Of a stretch of 64,000 bases of DNA, positions 11,306 to 22,927 are shown one piece after another. Position 1 is the first letter of the stretch. Each line of letters opens with the position of its first letter. Location of the stretch: positions 4,137,099-4,201,098 of the forward strand of contig NC_048553.1 of NCBI RefSeq assembly GCF_902806685.2. The letters are read 5' to 3'. The notes below the pieces were generated by a model. The model saw nothing but the letters and a program-made list of their open reading frames with translations, was not told where the DNA came from and did no database searches. Source of the stretch: Maniola hyperantus (taxonomy: Eukaryota; Arthropoda; Insecta; Lepidoptera; Nymphalidae). Both the position numbers and the translations under genes were made by a program.

Positions 11306-11552
11306 CCGGTACCTACTACAACCGGACTTGTATCCTATTGTATCTATGGACCTTTATCTATCTACGCTTACAAATTACCCCACTGCGCGACAACAAAGAC
11401 AGGGTTACGTTTTCCACGGCTCTCTGGGTATGTATGTCGGATTCTATTTATCTTTGAAGCATCTCGACGGCTGGATGTATTTTAATCAATGAGATGTCTA
11501 TCGATTCATCTAAGCCGTGCGATAATAATATTATAGGCTAGCTTTTGTTTTG

Positions 11553-11901
11553 ACGACCTCCCTGGCGCAGTGGTGAGCGCTGTGGTCTTAATAGTGGGAG
11601 GTCCCGGGTTCGATTCCTGGCAGGGGTTTGGAATTTTAAAATTTCTAAATTTCTGGTCTGGTCTGGTGGGAGGCTTCGGCCGTGGCTAGTTACCACCCTA
11701 CCGGCAAAGCCGTGCCGCCAAGCGATTTAGCGTTCCGGTACGATGCCGTGTAGAAACCAAAGGGGTATGGGTTTAATAAAAACTGCCATACCCCTTCCAG
11801 GTTAGCCCGCTATCATCTTAGACTGCATCATCACTTACCACCAGGTGAGATTGCAGTCAAGGGCTTCCTTGTATCTGAATAAAAAAAAAATAAAAAAAAA
11901 T
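11553..11901 (+). mobile_element. SINE-1, full length
   Basis: This is a tRNA-derived SINE. The RNA polymerase III A box TGGCGCAGTGG is at 11563-11573 and the B box GGTTCGATTCC at 11607-11617. A body of about 250 bp follows, with CTAGTTACCACCCTACCGGC and GTAGAAACCAAAGG. It ends in an A-rich tail at 11880-11901. It is the reference copy for the fragments at 601-836 and 41303-41378. It is transcribable in principle but non-coding. Confidence 0.85.
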
Positions 11902-13370
11902 ATCCAACCAAAAAAAAATTGCTTAGCATATTGAGTGGCATATCGCACAGGTTTTTCAAAATCAAGAGGTTAGACTATTTTACAACCATTAGCTCCGTTT
12001 AAGAAGTGGGACCTCTTTTCGCAGTTAGGTTTTTGAAAACCTTTAAAATTACTGGTTTGAATCGTTAGTCAGCTAGGTAGAGCAGGCACTCAAATGCTAA
12101 GTACTGATTTGAGCTTTTGGCCAGAAGACCTAAAGAAACAATACGAATTTCTTCAATCCACTTTTAAAATGTTTGTCAGTCAAAATAATAGGATAACCTT
12201 TTTCCTTCGCAAATACAATTTGCTAAGGTAAATTAGACCACTTTGCGGTAGATTGAATTGTGTTGCCCTCGGATATATAAAATGTATAAATCTGCCAGTA
12301 AAATTACCGAGTGCCCAATTATTTTGTCCGTCTCTTAATATTGTCTAGGTAAAATACTCGATTTTATTAAATTCTACCTTTATCGGAGAGATGCCCAAAT
12401 CTTATTTGTACATTGAAAATTCCTTTTCAAGCCAATTTTGGAAAATAGTACGCAATTCTAACTCCCAATAGGATTCCATGAAACGGCTACGAGCAGACGT
12501 TACCTCGAGTTGTGAGAAAAATTTAAATCTAGAATCTAAAATCTTAGGTAACTATAGTTTTTCAGTAAACTCTTTCTAAAATACATACTACACACTTTTA
12601 TCTCTTCACCTCATTGCACTGCGCTTGTTAAGTTGAAAATATCGTAGTAGGTATTTTCTAAAATCAGAAATACTTCGGACGCGACGCGACGTGTTGTTTA
12701 CTATGCTTCCGTAAGGGTGCTAAGTGCTGCCTCAAACCAGCCGTTCTATTTGGCGGCAATTTGAAATAAGTGTTGACAAAAGTAGCACGAATGTTACATC
12801 CCTCCGAAAAAAATTAAGCTACTGCCTAGACGCGCAAGAAATACTTCAAAAAGGCGCCAATAAGTACCTAAATGTATCAGCGATATGAGTATATTCAGGA
12901 TTTGTAATAAGTGCATCAAAAGCGGCAAGAAAAATAGTTTGATCTTATTTCAAATTAGTCTTTAGACTTATTGCTTAGACGTGTGCCTTCACTGCTTTCG
13001 TCTGGAAAACGCGATGCTTGTCGTTACTCATACTTACGAGTACCTATACTTGTTAAATATTTCGTTAATATTAATAGTTGTATGTAAATGTAAATACTGA
13101 GCTGCATTAAAACTTTTGCTTTGTAGATACTGCTTGCTATTATTCTGCCTTCCTTACCTATAAAATCTATAATCGTGCTAGTGCCGGCTGCCGAGGAGAT
13201 CCCTGATTGGAGCTGCCGCTGAACAGGATGCCTCTATACTGGAGAATACTGATAACGTGGGTATGCGGTAAGATATCCCACAAGTTTTATTTTACAATAA
13301 ATATTTTTGTTCTCATTTTAAAAAAAAACCTGGCCACTTGAGCGATGTCATTTTGTTCGTGATTTGTCAT
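11902..13370. other. Long stretch without recognised features
   Basis: No repeat copy or plausible exon found. A small CG-rich patch (GACGCGACGCGACG) lies near 12680. Confidence 0.4.
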
Positions 13371-13373
13371 CTG

Positions 13374-13586
13374 TCTGTATATTAAAAAAAAGCTGACTGA
13401 CTGACTGATCTATTAACGCGCAGCTCAAACTGCTAGACGGATCAGGCTAAAATTTGTCACGCAGATAGCTATTACGACGTAAACATCTGCTAAGAAAGGA
13501 TTTTTGAAAATTCAATCTCTAAGGGGGTATAATAGGGGGTTAAGATTTGTGTAGTCCACGCGGACGAAATCGCGGGCATAAGCTAG
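13374..13586 (+). mobile_element. Helitron-like H-A copy
   Basis: Starts TCTGTATATTAAAAAA, carries GACTGACTGACTGATCTATT, and ends with GTCCACGCGGACGAAATCGC and GGGCATAAGCTAG at 13583-13586. The next 41 bp are identical to the flank of the copy at 25078-25282. Confidence 0.8.
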
Positions 13587-13627
13587 TCTACCTACTATTC
13601 TATATCAGTGCTATTTATATACCTAAT
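13587..13627 (+). repeat. Helitron flank shared with 25283-25323
   Basis: Forty-one bases starting TCTACCTACTATTCTATATC are identical to the sequence just after another H-A copy, so the repeat unit extends past the Helitron end. Confidence 0.75.
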
Positions 13628-14364
13628 AATCGACAAGACGCGATGGCGCTGAAAATATTCTGGCACTTACATCGCCTCGTGTCGCCTCGTGGTCCGTGGA
13701 GAGTGGGTGCAGGATAATAGGTACAAATCAAAACGAATATTCATCCCGCTTTGCCAACTCATACGAGAACGATAGAGGCAGGCTATCGAGGCAACATTTT
13801 TTCTTTTATCCAATTCCCTGATCAATGTAACGTCGGAAATAACTCGATTTCATGCTTTGTTACGTCAGGCCTTCGGTAATGATGTGACTCTTTGGAATCA
13901 GAAGTAATAACACTTCCATCAAATTATTTAACAGCTAAATGAATTTGGATTCAATCGCAATATATTATGTTCCAATTTCGTGTAATGAAATTTTATTCTC
14001 ATTGAAAGAAATGAAAATGCATTTATTGTTGTATTGTATTTGATTGAATCTCTGTTGGTTTTTTCGAATCGAAAAATTAAGAAACAACTTTGATTGTATT
14101 TCTGTAAAGTAGGGTATATTTTTTATACATATTATATTATAATATCAATATAACTTAATTAAGACAGTTTAGCGTCCCTATTCAATTTATTTTAAAATTT
14201 ATGTTATTTTTTTTGTTAAATGTAGGTTTAGCTATCTCGCTCTAACAGTAAGAGTCACAGTGTGGCTACTTCTACAGGTATTTGTTCTGAGTGCAGGTTA
14301 TACTAATTTTGACAGCTTCATAGAACACGATTTTTGTTTGAAATAGCTCTTGTATATGTACTAA

Positions 14365-14825
14365 CTAGATGATACCCGCGACTTTGTCCGCGTGGATATA
14401 AGTTTTTGTAACCCGCTAGTACCCTTTGTTTTTTCGGGATAAAAAGTAGCATATAATTAAGTCGGGGTATAAGCTATTTCCTTGGCAAAAGGAGCAGGGG
14501 GAGACCACTGACAAGATGGGAAGATGAGATCTTAAGAACAGCTGGCCTAAAATGGGATGGGTATAGCGCAGGACCGAGATAAATGGACATCTTTGGAGGA
14601 GGCCTTTACCCAACCTGGGGTCCTTACATGAATAGTAATAATAATCCTAACAATACTAACAACTAAATTATAAGTTCAACTAACCAACTAACAAAACATA
14701 GATAATTTAAACTATTGTAAAAATGTAAGGAATAAAAGGCTTTTTTATTTTTATTTTTATTTATTTATTTATTTATTATAAGCTATTTCCATTCCAAATT
14801 TCAGGCAAATCCAACCCTGTTCTAA
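14365..14825 (-). mobile_element. Helitron-like H-C copy split by a LINE
   Basis: The 3' part (CTAG at 14365-14368, CGCGACTTTGTCCGCGTGG) runs to 14481. The remainder (CCAAATTTCAGGCAAATCC) resumes at 14777. The 14-bp sequence TATAAGCTATTTCC is present on both sides of the inserted LINE. Confidence 0.8.
14482..14776 (+). mobile_element. LINE L-C 3' end inserted with a 14-bp duplication
   Basis: The frame includes GRPLTRWEDEILRTAGLKWD, an RTE-like RT C-terminus, then a 3' UTR and an AATAAAAGG signal ending in a (TTTA)n tail. Target duplications are at 14468-14481 and 14777-14790. It is 5' truncated to 295 bp. Confidence 0.75.
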
Positions 14826-15164
14826 TTTAGCATCCCGCGCGATGTGCCAGCTAAAATTTCACATCTCCATTTTGTGCACGAAGTTTTGGCGTTCATTTGA
14901 CTCTTTGATAAAAGCTCATAAGTCCTTCCGTAGTTAGATTCGGTGGCACTCGCACTATTTTGATTCACAGAACTCAATAATATGGAAACTAGAGTTCTCA
15001 GAATAGTATACGTCATTCAATTTTCTCTATAGTATGCCATGCAATAGCCAGTACTATTGAAGCTGGTATTACTGATAAGAACGTTATCGATTGCAATGCA
15101 TTCTGTCCGTTCTGTAATACCTCTCGCAGACATCTGAAAATAATCGGTCTGACTAATAAAATAA

Positions 15165-15280
15165 AATTAAAATAAAAAATAAAATCTTTTTTATTCAAGT
15201 AAACTTTCACAAGTGCTTTCGAATCGTAAGATGCATCTACCACTGGTTCGGAATGCCTTTCCTAATAATAGTTACTACTA
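15165..15280 (-). mobile_element. LINE/SINE L-G 3' end
   Basis: In minus reading it has GGAAAGGCATTCCGAACCAG, TGGTAGATGCATCTTACGAT and an AATAAAAAAGATTTTA tail. A better copy is at 63745-63880. Confidence 0.65.
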
Positions 15281-15780
15281 CAATGCTTAGGTTCCATAAA
15301 ATAAGGAAGTTTTTCTATATTCATTTTAGTAAATTATTGTTATTTCTGTTTGTTATAAATTCATTACTTTTATTTCTGTGTTTTGTGTGTAGTCAATAAA
15401 AGTCGTTCATTTATTTTATGTAGGTAATTACATATCAAATTGGTACGTATTTATAAAAAAACGGCCCTAAAAATCAGAGTAACAAATAAGTATCTTGATC
15501 CGATTTTTGACGTAGAAAAGGACAGATCTTACGAGTGAACATATTTTAAGGCTGGGAAAAAAATCTAGCTGAATTCCGTGAGACGAGGAACGCGTGCGGA
15601 AATTTTACTCAGCGTCTTGCCTTCGTAGATATGGCGTTTCTTTATATTTCAATCTACATCTTAATCTTAAGGTCTAAGATGCATGTAGTAGAGAACCTAA
15701 GCTCATGGCGCGCTATTTCGTAGTAAAGTGTCACGACTCTCATAACGAGGATCTCATATACGACGGTGCAGAGAGAAAGA
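15281..15780. other. No gene seen
   Basis: AT-rich; nothing recognised. Confidence 0.35.
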
Positions 15781-15782
15781 AT

Positions 15783-15962
15783 GTACGCGGCAGAAAGTAC
15801 ATCGACCTTTATAAGGAGATAGCGGATTTGTAGAGCATTGTCTCTGTCGTTGAGACCAACAAAACATCATAACATAGGAATGAGTGACAGAGACAACGCT
15901 CTACAAAGCCGAATTGTCATTCTAAAGACCGATGTACATTTATTTCAGCCGCGTACTGTACA
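15783..15962. mobile_element. M3 MITE, complete
   Basis: Inverted arms of about 70 bp: left GTACGCGGCAGAAAGTACAT, right ends CAGCCGCGTACTGTAC. Both contain GTAGAGCRTTGTCTCTGTC. Centre about 35 bp. It is related to 53240-53417 and to partial copies at 9494 and 27505; a right-end scrap lies at 28921-28940. Confidence 0.8.
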
Positions 15963-16436
15963 TACATATTATATATAAAAGACTTAAGCAGTCAGCTGTG
16001 TGCGTTGCGTTGTCGTAGAATCCGAGAACGGTTCTCATCGTTATCAGTAGGCTGTTGTCAGATAAAAATCGGCCTCAGGAAAAAATCGGTCGTTTGAGTT
16101 AACTCTAAGACTTGAAATAGTCTGGAGTAGAGCATCTGACTTTGCAAATCCTTTTCAGACTGTATAAGGCCATTGTCAGACAAGATGGTTTCTTAGAAAT
16201 TTTATACTAGCTACGCTACGGAATCGTAATAGAAAACTTGCTTTTATTTGTTGACAAGTTAGACACGCGATTTCACTTGATGGTAAATGATGCAGTTTAA
16301 GATCAAAGCGATTATAATATTATGGTAGTTTTTATCAAACCCATACCATTAATCGATTTTCGCATCGCTTGGCCAGCCATGACCAGACGAGACTAGAAAA
16401 TTCATCATAATATTCTGCACCCAATAGTATTTCTTA
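15963..16436. other. No gene seen
   Basis: No repeat copy or exon recognised. Confidence 0.35.
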
Positions 16437-16632
16437 TATTTTACCCCCTTAGGAGTTGAATTTTCAATAATCCTTTCTTAGCGGATGTCTACGTCGGAAT
16501 AGCTATCTGCATGCCAAATTTCATTCCGATCCGTCCAGTAGTTTGAGTTGTGCGTTGATAGATCAGTCAGTCAGCCAGTCAGTCAGTCAATCGCAGTTAG
16601 GGAGTCACTTTTCCTTTTATACATTTAGATAT
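16437..16632 (-). mobile_element. Helitron-like H-A copy, 3' end missing
   Basis: It carries TTAGCGGATGTCTACGTCGG, GCATGCCAAATTTC and CAGTCAGTCAGTC, ending near ATTTAGA. The GACTTCGTCCGCG end is absent. Confidence 0.7.
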
Positions 16633-16660
16633 TAATAAAGGCTTACGTGAAAATATTTAA

Positions 16661-16860
16661 CTGTGGAACCTACTCCCATCGGCGGTGTTCCCACTAGATT
16701 ACAACATGGGGTTATGCAAGGGGCGGACCAACAAATTCCTAAAAGGCCGGCAACGCATCGGCGGTTCCTCTGGTGCTGCAAATGTTCATGGGCGGCGGTA
16801 ATCACTTAACATCAGGTGACCCGACTGCTCATTTGCTCGCTATCTCTATTAAAAAAAACT
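16661..16860 (+). mobile_element. LINE family L-B 3' end, 200 bp
   Basis: Starts CTGTGGAACCTACTCCCATC, codes for the last part of the L-B protein (FLKGRQRIGGSS), and ends in ACTCATTTGCTCGCTATCTC plus poly(A). It begins at the same base as the copy at 36251. Confidence 0.75.
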
Positions 16861-17274
16861 AAAATGTTAAAACTCATTAACAGTGTACACAAAGAAGTGT
16901 ACACACTTTAGTTAATGTATCCCATGCTTTTGCCAGGCTATGTATTTTCCTGTTTGTCCCGCAGTGTAATAAATTATCATAACTTACATAGGAGGCGTTT
17001 TTACGAGGCCCATGTGCGGTGAAAAGCATCTTTTTGTTGCGCCCTAATCCCGAAACTAGTAAATGACAAAAACTTCTATCCAGTTTTGGGTATCGCATAC
17101 ATAATGCCACTTTTATTCTATGACTTAATGGACTAAGAGCCAGCGCATGCCAGACCTTCGTTGTTTTATAAAAGCTGAAAGTATATCTGTGTATTGTCCC
17201 CAACTCTGGTACGTTTGTTTGGATCATGGTGGCTTTGGGAGATACAGGTAATAAAGGTGTAAAAAATCTTGTCA

Positions 17275-17455
17275 AAGTAAGCACGCCTAAGACATAACGT
17301 TCTCCATAACTTTCTCAAAGGTGTGTGAAGTCTGCCAATCCGCACTTGGGTGACGTTGTGGACTATGGCCAAACCCTTCTTATTCTGAGAGGAGCTCACT
17401 AGAACTCACCTGTGCTTAGCAGTAGGTCGGCGATGATGATGATGATGGTGATTCC
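17275..17455 (+). mobile_element. SINE-2, 3' half
   Basis: It has CTCAAAGGTGTGTGAAGTCT, GCCAATCCGCACTTGG, GACTATGGCCAAACCCTTCT and a (GAT)n tail. The tRNA-like head is missing. It follows the repeat fragment shared with 2280-2386. Confidence 0.7.
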
Positions 17456-17582
17456 TCAATCCCCATTACTGAGACTCGTGATTTATTTCTTGGGATAATA
17501 ATTATGCTGAGGGTTTTAAGATTTTTGATTGTAGTTATTTTTATCTTTTTTATACGTATGTATAAGTATGGTATGAGCTTAT

Positions 17583-17826
17583 GGGATGGGATGGGAGCTT
17601 CATATTCGTGCCTTTTGGTGTGCAGACCTTGGGGCCGTGAGGCCCGGGGCCTCGAGCTCTTTTTGAGGGAATTTCGAAAAGGGTTTATCGAGTCACCTGG
17701 CGACCCGAGAGTTGGCAGCTACCTTGGACAAATAACTAGTTTGGCGATCCAAAGGGGTAATGCTGCCAGCATCCTGGATACAATGCCTCGCTGCGGTAGT
17801 CTCGATGAGGTTTTAGAATTAATTTA
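17583..17826 (+). pseudogene. LINE family L-A C-terminus, frameshifted
   Basis: The plus strand encodes ESPGDPRVGSYLGQ and LAIQRGNAASILDTMPRC to the stop near 17826, matching 2998-3577. Upstream of about 17665 the matching protein lies in another frame, so a frameshift breaks the copy. Only the last 80 codons are kept. Confidence 0.7.
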
Positions 17827-18329
17827 ATTAATTTAATTTTTAATTTAATTTAAGATTTAAGTTTATTTTATTTAGATTTAAGTTTATTTAATAGAATTGG
17901 CAGCTAACCAATAAATAATAATTGATCTATTACGGAATTTTTGTTACAAAAACATGTACCTAAGCTCTTTTTTAATTAAACTTTTTTGTATATGTACGCC
18001 ATATTGAGGAACCTTGAGTTTAACAAAGTTTTGAACCACTTAATTTAGAAAGTTAAAGCGTTGCAGAGCTCTCGCTGGTAAAATTTTTATACTTCGTCTT
18101 TCCTGTATTAAATTTGCAACTTTGCATTTCGTCAAGTTTTGCACATTATATTAATTTCGAATGCTTCCGAGTTCAAGTTAAAGCGCTTGTGAAATTGGTC
18201 CATAAAGCTTTATGTGTGTGTTTTATACTTAGTGTGACATTCATTAAAGAATGCCGCACGCCATGCGGTCTAGGCTATCGTAGAGTCCCGCAGCTAATGT
18301 CACCTACTTAGAACTTACACAAAATAGTT
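17827..18329. other. No gene seen
   Basis: Begins with an AT-rich run (possibly L-A 3' UTR); nothing else recognised. Confidence 0.35.
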
Positions 18330-18500
18330 TTTTTAAAAAGAATATTAGCCATGTTAAATGACTAATATTCCCCTTTCCTCTCCAACTAAGCGTCCAGGCT
18401 TGTGCTAGGAGTAGGTACGACAATAGTGCAACGGGCGGGGTTTGAACGGTCGACCTTTCGGTTTTCAGTCCACTCCTTTACCGGTTGAGCTATTGAGGCT
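18330..18500 (-). mobile_element. SINE-3, tRNA-Phe-like head
   Basis: In minus reading the head shows ATAGCTCAACCGGT (A box region), an anticodon-like ACTGAAAACC, and GGTCGACCGTTCAAACC (B box region). A body of about 90 bp follows, with GGAGAGGAAAGGGGAATATT, then an A-rich end. It lacks a complete acceptor stem, so it is not a tRNA gene. Sister copy at 28636-28800. Confidence 0.75.
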
Positions 18501-19228
18501 CTAATTTTGTTGGTCCCAGTTTATCTGGTATGCGTTTCCATTCATCCAATTGAGTTGAAACTCTGTACAGTTGTTGTTGATACTTGCGTGATTCGTGAAG
18601 ATTAATAACAATTAATTGCTGTCGGATGAATGAGTAAGGAATACAAATCGGTTGAGGTAAGAAAAAAAAATGTTTGGGATGAGATGTCATAGGATGAATA
18701 CGGAACAACCCATTATTTCTCACATAATATGGTACCTACCATCCACCTATAGAAATGTGGGTTCCTTGATTGTCTCGGTTTGTTGAGTATGGGTTTCTAT
18801 ACCTACCTATACGGTTCACTAGACTGAATGAAAACTTTGTAGGTACCTACACTTGTTATTGGAACTTGCGGAAAAGTGCCCATTGATGTACCGTACGCAT
18901 ACCTACCTATTAGTAGCACAGGACTTGGAGTCGTTCATACAATTTACTTTGCAATCATACATGCCGGGTTTAAATTTAGTTTAACGTTGTCACAGCCAAA
19001 AACTTGTATTTGAACAGTTTCACAATATTAAGTATAGATAAAGAGGAATATGAAGTTTTATGTGCGAAGTTTCTCCATAGGACCTCAACCGTAAAGCCAT
19101 CGGGGATATGACTTCAAGATCGCGTCGTGTTCATTTGAGCTTGAATATTATAAAACTTGCACTCGTAAAATTTTAAACGTTTGGAAGCTGCTAAGATTCC
19201 CCTCTCAACAGGACCTTTCAATCCATAT
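18501..19228. other. No gene seen
   Basis: Repeated short ACCTACCTA motifs only. Confidence 0.35.
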
Positions 19229-19365
19229 CCATACTAATATTATAAATGCGAAAGTGTGTCTGTCTGTCTATCTGTCTGTCTGGCTGCTAGTCTTTCACGG
19301 CCTATCCGCTCAACCAATTTTGATTAAATTTTGTACAGAGTTAGCTTATATCATGTATTAGTTCA
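19229..19365 (+). mobile_element. Helitron-like H-C, 5' half
   Basis: TCCATACTAATATTATAAAT opens it, followed by GCGAAAGTGTG and (GTCT)n, then CGCTCAACCAATTTTGAT. The 3' half is lost. Confidence 0.7.
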
Positions 19366-19369
19366 CATT

Positions 19370-20360
19370 TTAACGATTGATGGTGTGGAAATAAACCAAA
19401 AGAGAGTTTTCAAAAGGCCATTACTGATAAGAATCTCCGGCCTAATCTCTAAGGATCTGGGCGTGACGTCGTTAGTCTTCGTGAGTCCGTATTGATGACA
19501 TTTGGCGACCTCCACAGAATTTTGAATAAGGTAGTAAAAATGATATTAGCTAGGGGTAGGCACACCTACTGTGTGTAGGTACATACAAGATTAATTTAAA
19601 ATACCATGTCTCGAACACTCAGAACAACGTAAATTAAACTGTAAAACGTGAATTAAAAAACTTTTGTCATTTTTAGGGTTCAGTACTTCAAAAGGAAAAA
19701 CGCAACCTTATAGGGTCACTTTGTTGTCTGTCTGTCTGACCTAAAACTAATTTCTATAAGTTCGTGATCGGAAAATGTAGCGTTAGAAGATCCCACACTA
19801 GGTGGACAGACAACATCACACGAGTCGCAGGGAGCCGCTGGATTCAAACGGCGCAAGACTGTGGTGTGTGGAAGTCCCTACAAGAGACCTAAGTCCAGCA
19901 GTAGACGTCTATCGGTTGATAAAGGAGATGATGATGATGATGGGTGAAAAGAGGATAAGTCGGGTTCTGTTCGCCAACTTCTCTAGCCAGATAGGATTGA
20001 GGATATTGTACGGGAGCGGTGTGCAGGCTCGACCGTACCAAAGGGGAGATCTCCTACCGAGCGGTTGGTTGTGCTCGGTAGCGCCAGCTGGGCCGACGGT
20101 TGTATCTTGAAACTTCTATATATAGTCCAGATTGCCGAACACTCTGTTAGTGCGAGTACTGTCGGCGGTACATTTGTTCGGGACTACGTCATCGATTGAA
20201 CAGCGCCATCTAGTTTGTACTGTGGCAACCACCACAATATAATATGTCCTCAATTTCAAATTTAACTTCATCAAATACAATCGTTAAAGTCTAGGAGTTA
20301 CGACGTCAACGCCCAAGGATCCTCAGAGATTAAACCGATCGTTTCCATCAGTAATAGCTT
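19370..20360. repeat. Inverted-repeat pair flanking about 1 kb
   Basis: TACTGATAAGAATCTCCGGC and CTAATCTCTAAGGATC at 19415-19480 pair with the reverse complement near 20290-20355 (GATCCTCAGAGATTAAACCG). The interior holds an R-G scrap (19672-19741), an L-C LINE end (19783-19942) and a GC-richer block (19960-20110) with no recognised product. It may be a decayed transposon with nested inserts. Confidence 0.45.
19783..19942 (+). mobile_element. LINE L-C 3' end
   Basis: The frame reads RWTDNITRVAGSRWIQTAQD and then VWKSLQET, an RTE-like RT C-terminus, followed by a (GAT)n tail at 19927-19940. Confidence 0.7.
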
Positions 20361-21779
20361 TTTAAATCGCTCTTTACGAAGTATTATAGCACCGTTAATA
20401 TTATTGAACGTTTAACGAACCCTCTTTGATATTTAAGAGCAACACCACTTTTATGTTTAGACTAGTATCTTTTGAATAAATAATTGGCAATAAGGCCATT
20501 GTTTCATAAAGACTACAACTATAATTAATCTGCTTTGATATAAGTAATATTAACTTTTTACGTCAGTAATTCTTAATTTTAAAATCTATTTTTTCTTAAC
20601 AGCTTCAAAAAAAAAAAAAGAGAAAAATAGATTGTAAAATCAATCAATTTATTTATTAAACTTATGGAATGTAACCTTATTATTGTAACTTGATACTTGT
20701 TTAATAGAAATGGGCCGATTTGAAAGTCAAAAAAAATATTTTAAATGGCTGTTACAACTTACATGATGGTCGTCAGTTGGTTTAACTTTTAGATTTAAGT
20801 TATTTGGTAACTTTTATGCGTCTTTAATGACGACAGTTGGTGAATACTAAATCACCCATAGAACAAGTACCTAAGTTCCTGGTTTGCTGATGACAAAAGT
20901 TTTCTTTACTCTAGATCGTAAAGCGGTTCTACGGAAAACTCGTAACTTTTAAACAGCTTTATTTAAGTACCTACTTGGCTTGAATTTCATATATTTGATT
21001 CAAATTAGATTTTACTGACTTCTATTTATAGAACTCTTATGTAAGTTAGCACACTTTCGTTCGTATGTCCCGGCACCAATTCTACTGCTAAATATAAGAT
21101 GGAACTTTCGACATATAGTACCTACCTATATTATGTTGTGGCTGCCAACCTTCTGAGGAGATGGATAATCAGGCAGTCAGGACATTTTGCACTTTAATAT
21201 GGCATATGGATTTATATATGCAAAATTATTACCCAAATACTTACTTTTTAACTAAATTCTCTCGGAGTAGAATTCAAGATGAACCGAGAAACTCAATTAC
21301 CATAAGCCTTCTTAATTACAATAGAAGTACTCAAAGGCCAATAGAAATTCCCGTAGCATCACTCGATTCCTCGAATCGATTATTAGCAATGAAAATCAAC
21401 TCGGCACGAGGGAGTTCTCGATCAACCGGGTCAAAGTGAATAATAATAGAGTTTGGGTCAACTTGTCGATGCAATCGAGTGGTCTTCAGACAATTGAATT
21501 GAGCGCCAGACCTAAGTTCTTTGAAGTAAATTATGCTGAAGTTTATTTCAGGCAACCGAGGGAATTCCTTGGGAGTTGCATACTGTAAACTGAAATAGGT
21601 ATCATGTAATAGGTATTGGATACGATTTTTTTACCGAAGTGAGGCTCCCCGTCTACACCGACCACCTTACCGAATGAAGAAAAAGCTTGTGCGGCTGTCA
21701 CGTTTAATGGTGAAGACAGTTCATGAGAATAGCAGTACTGTATAATATTATAATAAAAAAAATTAACTATACTTTTACA
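20361..21779. other. Long stretch without recognised features
   Basis: AT-rich. Open frames at 21161-21439 (+) and 21331-21555 (-) overlap each other and show no motif. Confidence 0.4.
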
Positions 21780-22130
21780 GGCTTACGCTTTATTGCAATC
21801 ACATCAAACAGTATGAGATGATGAGATGCAGGCTAAGGTGGAGCGTACCTGCCTAGATGGTGCTTCATTTTTTTCCTTTTAAGGTACCAATATTATAGCT
21901 AGCGGAAAAAATTGATGTCGGAAGGGTATTCCATATTCTAGCATTGCAAGGAACGTGGAAGCAAATTGCTTCGTATGTTGTATAAGATATTCTCTCCCTA
22001 TTCTTTTATCTATTGCTCCGTGTAAAAATTCAAGTTAGAATTCCCCGTGACCTGAGAGCTTACAGAAATCTTGTTCCTGTCCAAATGCAGTCGATGTCGA
22101 TGCAATATGCATTCTCTATGCATTATTCAC
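21780..22130 (-). mobile_element. LINE family L-F 3' end, degraded
   Basis: In minus reading a scrap KHHLGRYAPP is followed by a stop and a TCATCTCATACTGTTTGATG region. It resembles the C-terminus and 3' UTR of CR1/Jockey-like elements; the better copy is at 56545-56800. Confidence 0.45.
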
Positions 22131-22267
22131 CTGACACCTACATCTGGTGCAGCCTTGCGAACTACAAGTCGGAATGTTTTTGATTTACTACGCGTCCAAC
22201 TTTATCACATGTTCTGTACCTACTTCTGTTCCATTTGGAGTTTATTCTGATGATATATTAATTTAGT

Positions 22268-22927
22268 ATGATAGCTATTTTAACTAACACCGAAAAGCTG
22301 TTTGGCAGATTTTCTAATTTCAGGTACGGGAGAAGGAACAAAAAACTCAAATACGACACCCCACGCATACACATGGGTGGCACCCTGGTTCAGCTAGTCG
22401 AAGAAATTAAGATTTTAGGCCTAATACTTGATAGTAAATTAACTTTTAACAATCACATAAAATACATTTGTAAAAAAGCATTGAATATTTATAAACCACT
22501 CGCACGATCAGCTAAAATTAACTGGGGACTGTCCGCGGAGGTCATTAGGACGATGTACGTCGCTGTAATAGAGCCTATAATACTTTACGCGGCTAATGTC
22601 TGGGCTCCTGCTGCCAATAAAATAACGGTTCAAAAATATCTGAACACCGTACAGCGAGGCTTTGCACAAAAAATGTGCAAGGCCTACCGTACGGTGTCCC
22701 TTAACGCGGCGATAGTCTTAACCGGGACTATACCACTCGACTTGAGAGCTCTAGAGACGAAAGAGCTGTACGAAGCTAAAAGAGGAAAGCCGCAAAGTAT
22801 TATCGGAGACAGAGAGGTGGAAACCAAAGTGTGTTTCTTGGAAGCAGTACATCCAGCCAGAGAGGCAATCGAGGATTTCGTCTGCCTCGAGGACTTGAGT
22901 GCCGAAACTATCGGGAGAACAGCATAA
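22268..22927 (+). pseudogene. L-D reverse transcriptase, C-terminal part
   Basis: The frame gives the RT thumb and connection region of a non-LTR retrotransposon: KLKYDTPRIHMGGT, then LGLILDSKLTFNNHIKYICK, then YAANVWAPAA. The real homology starts near codon 19 (about 22322). The ATG at 22268 lies in older flanking DNA and is not the start. The YxDD catalytic motif is upstream of the truncation and absent. Near 22907-22915 the coherent frame shifts into that of the downstream ORF; the last residues here (about 22915-22927) are out of frame. Apart from this single slip the RT and RNase H parts read as one continuous protein, which points to a fairly recent insertion. Confidence 0.75.

Noticed and set aside
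11553..11640. tRNA gene
   Set aside because: A and B boxes are present but no complete cloverleaf or acceptor stem; it is continuous with a SINE body and A-rich tail.
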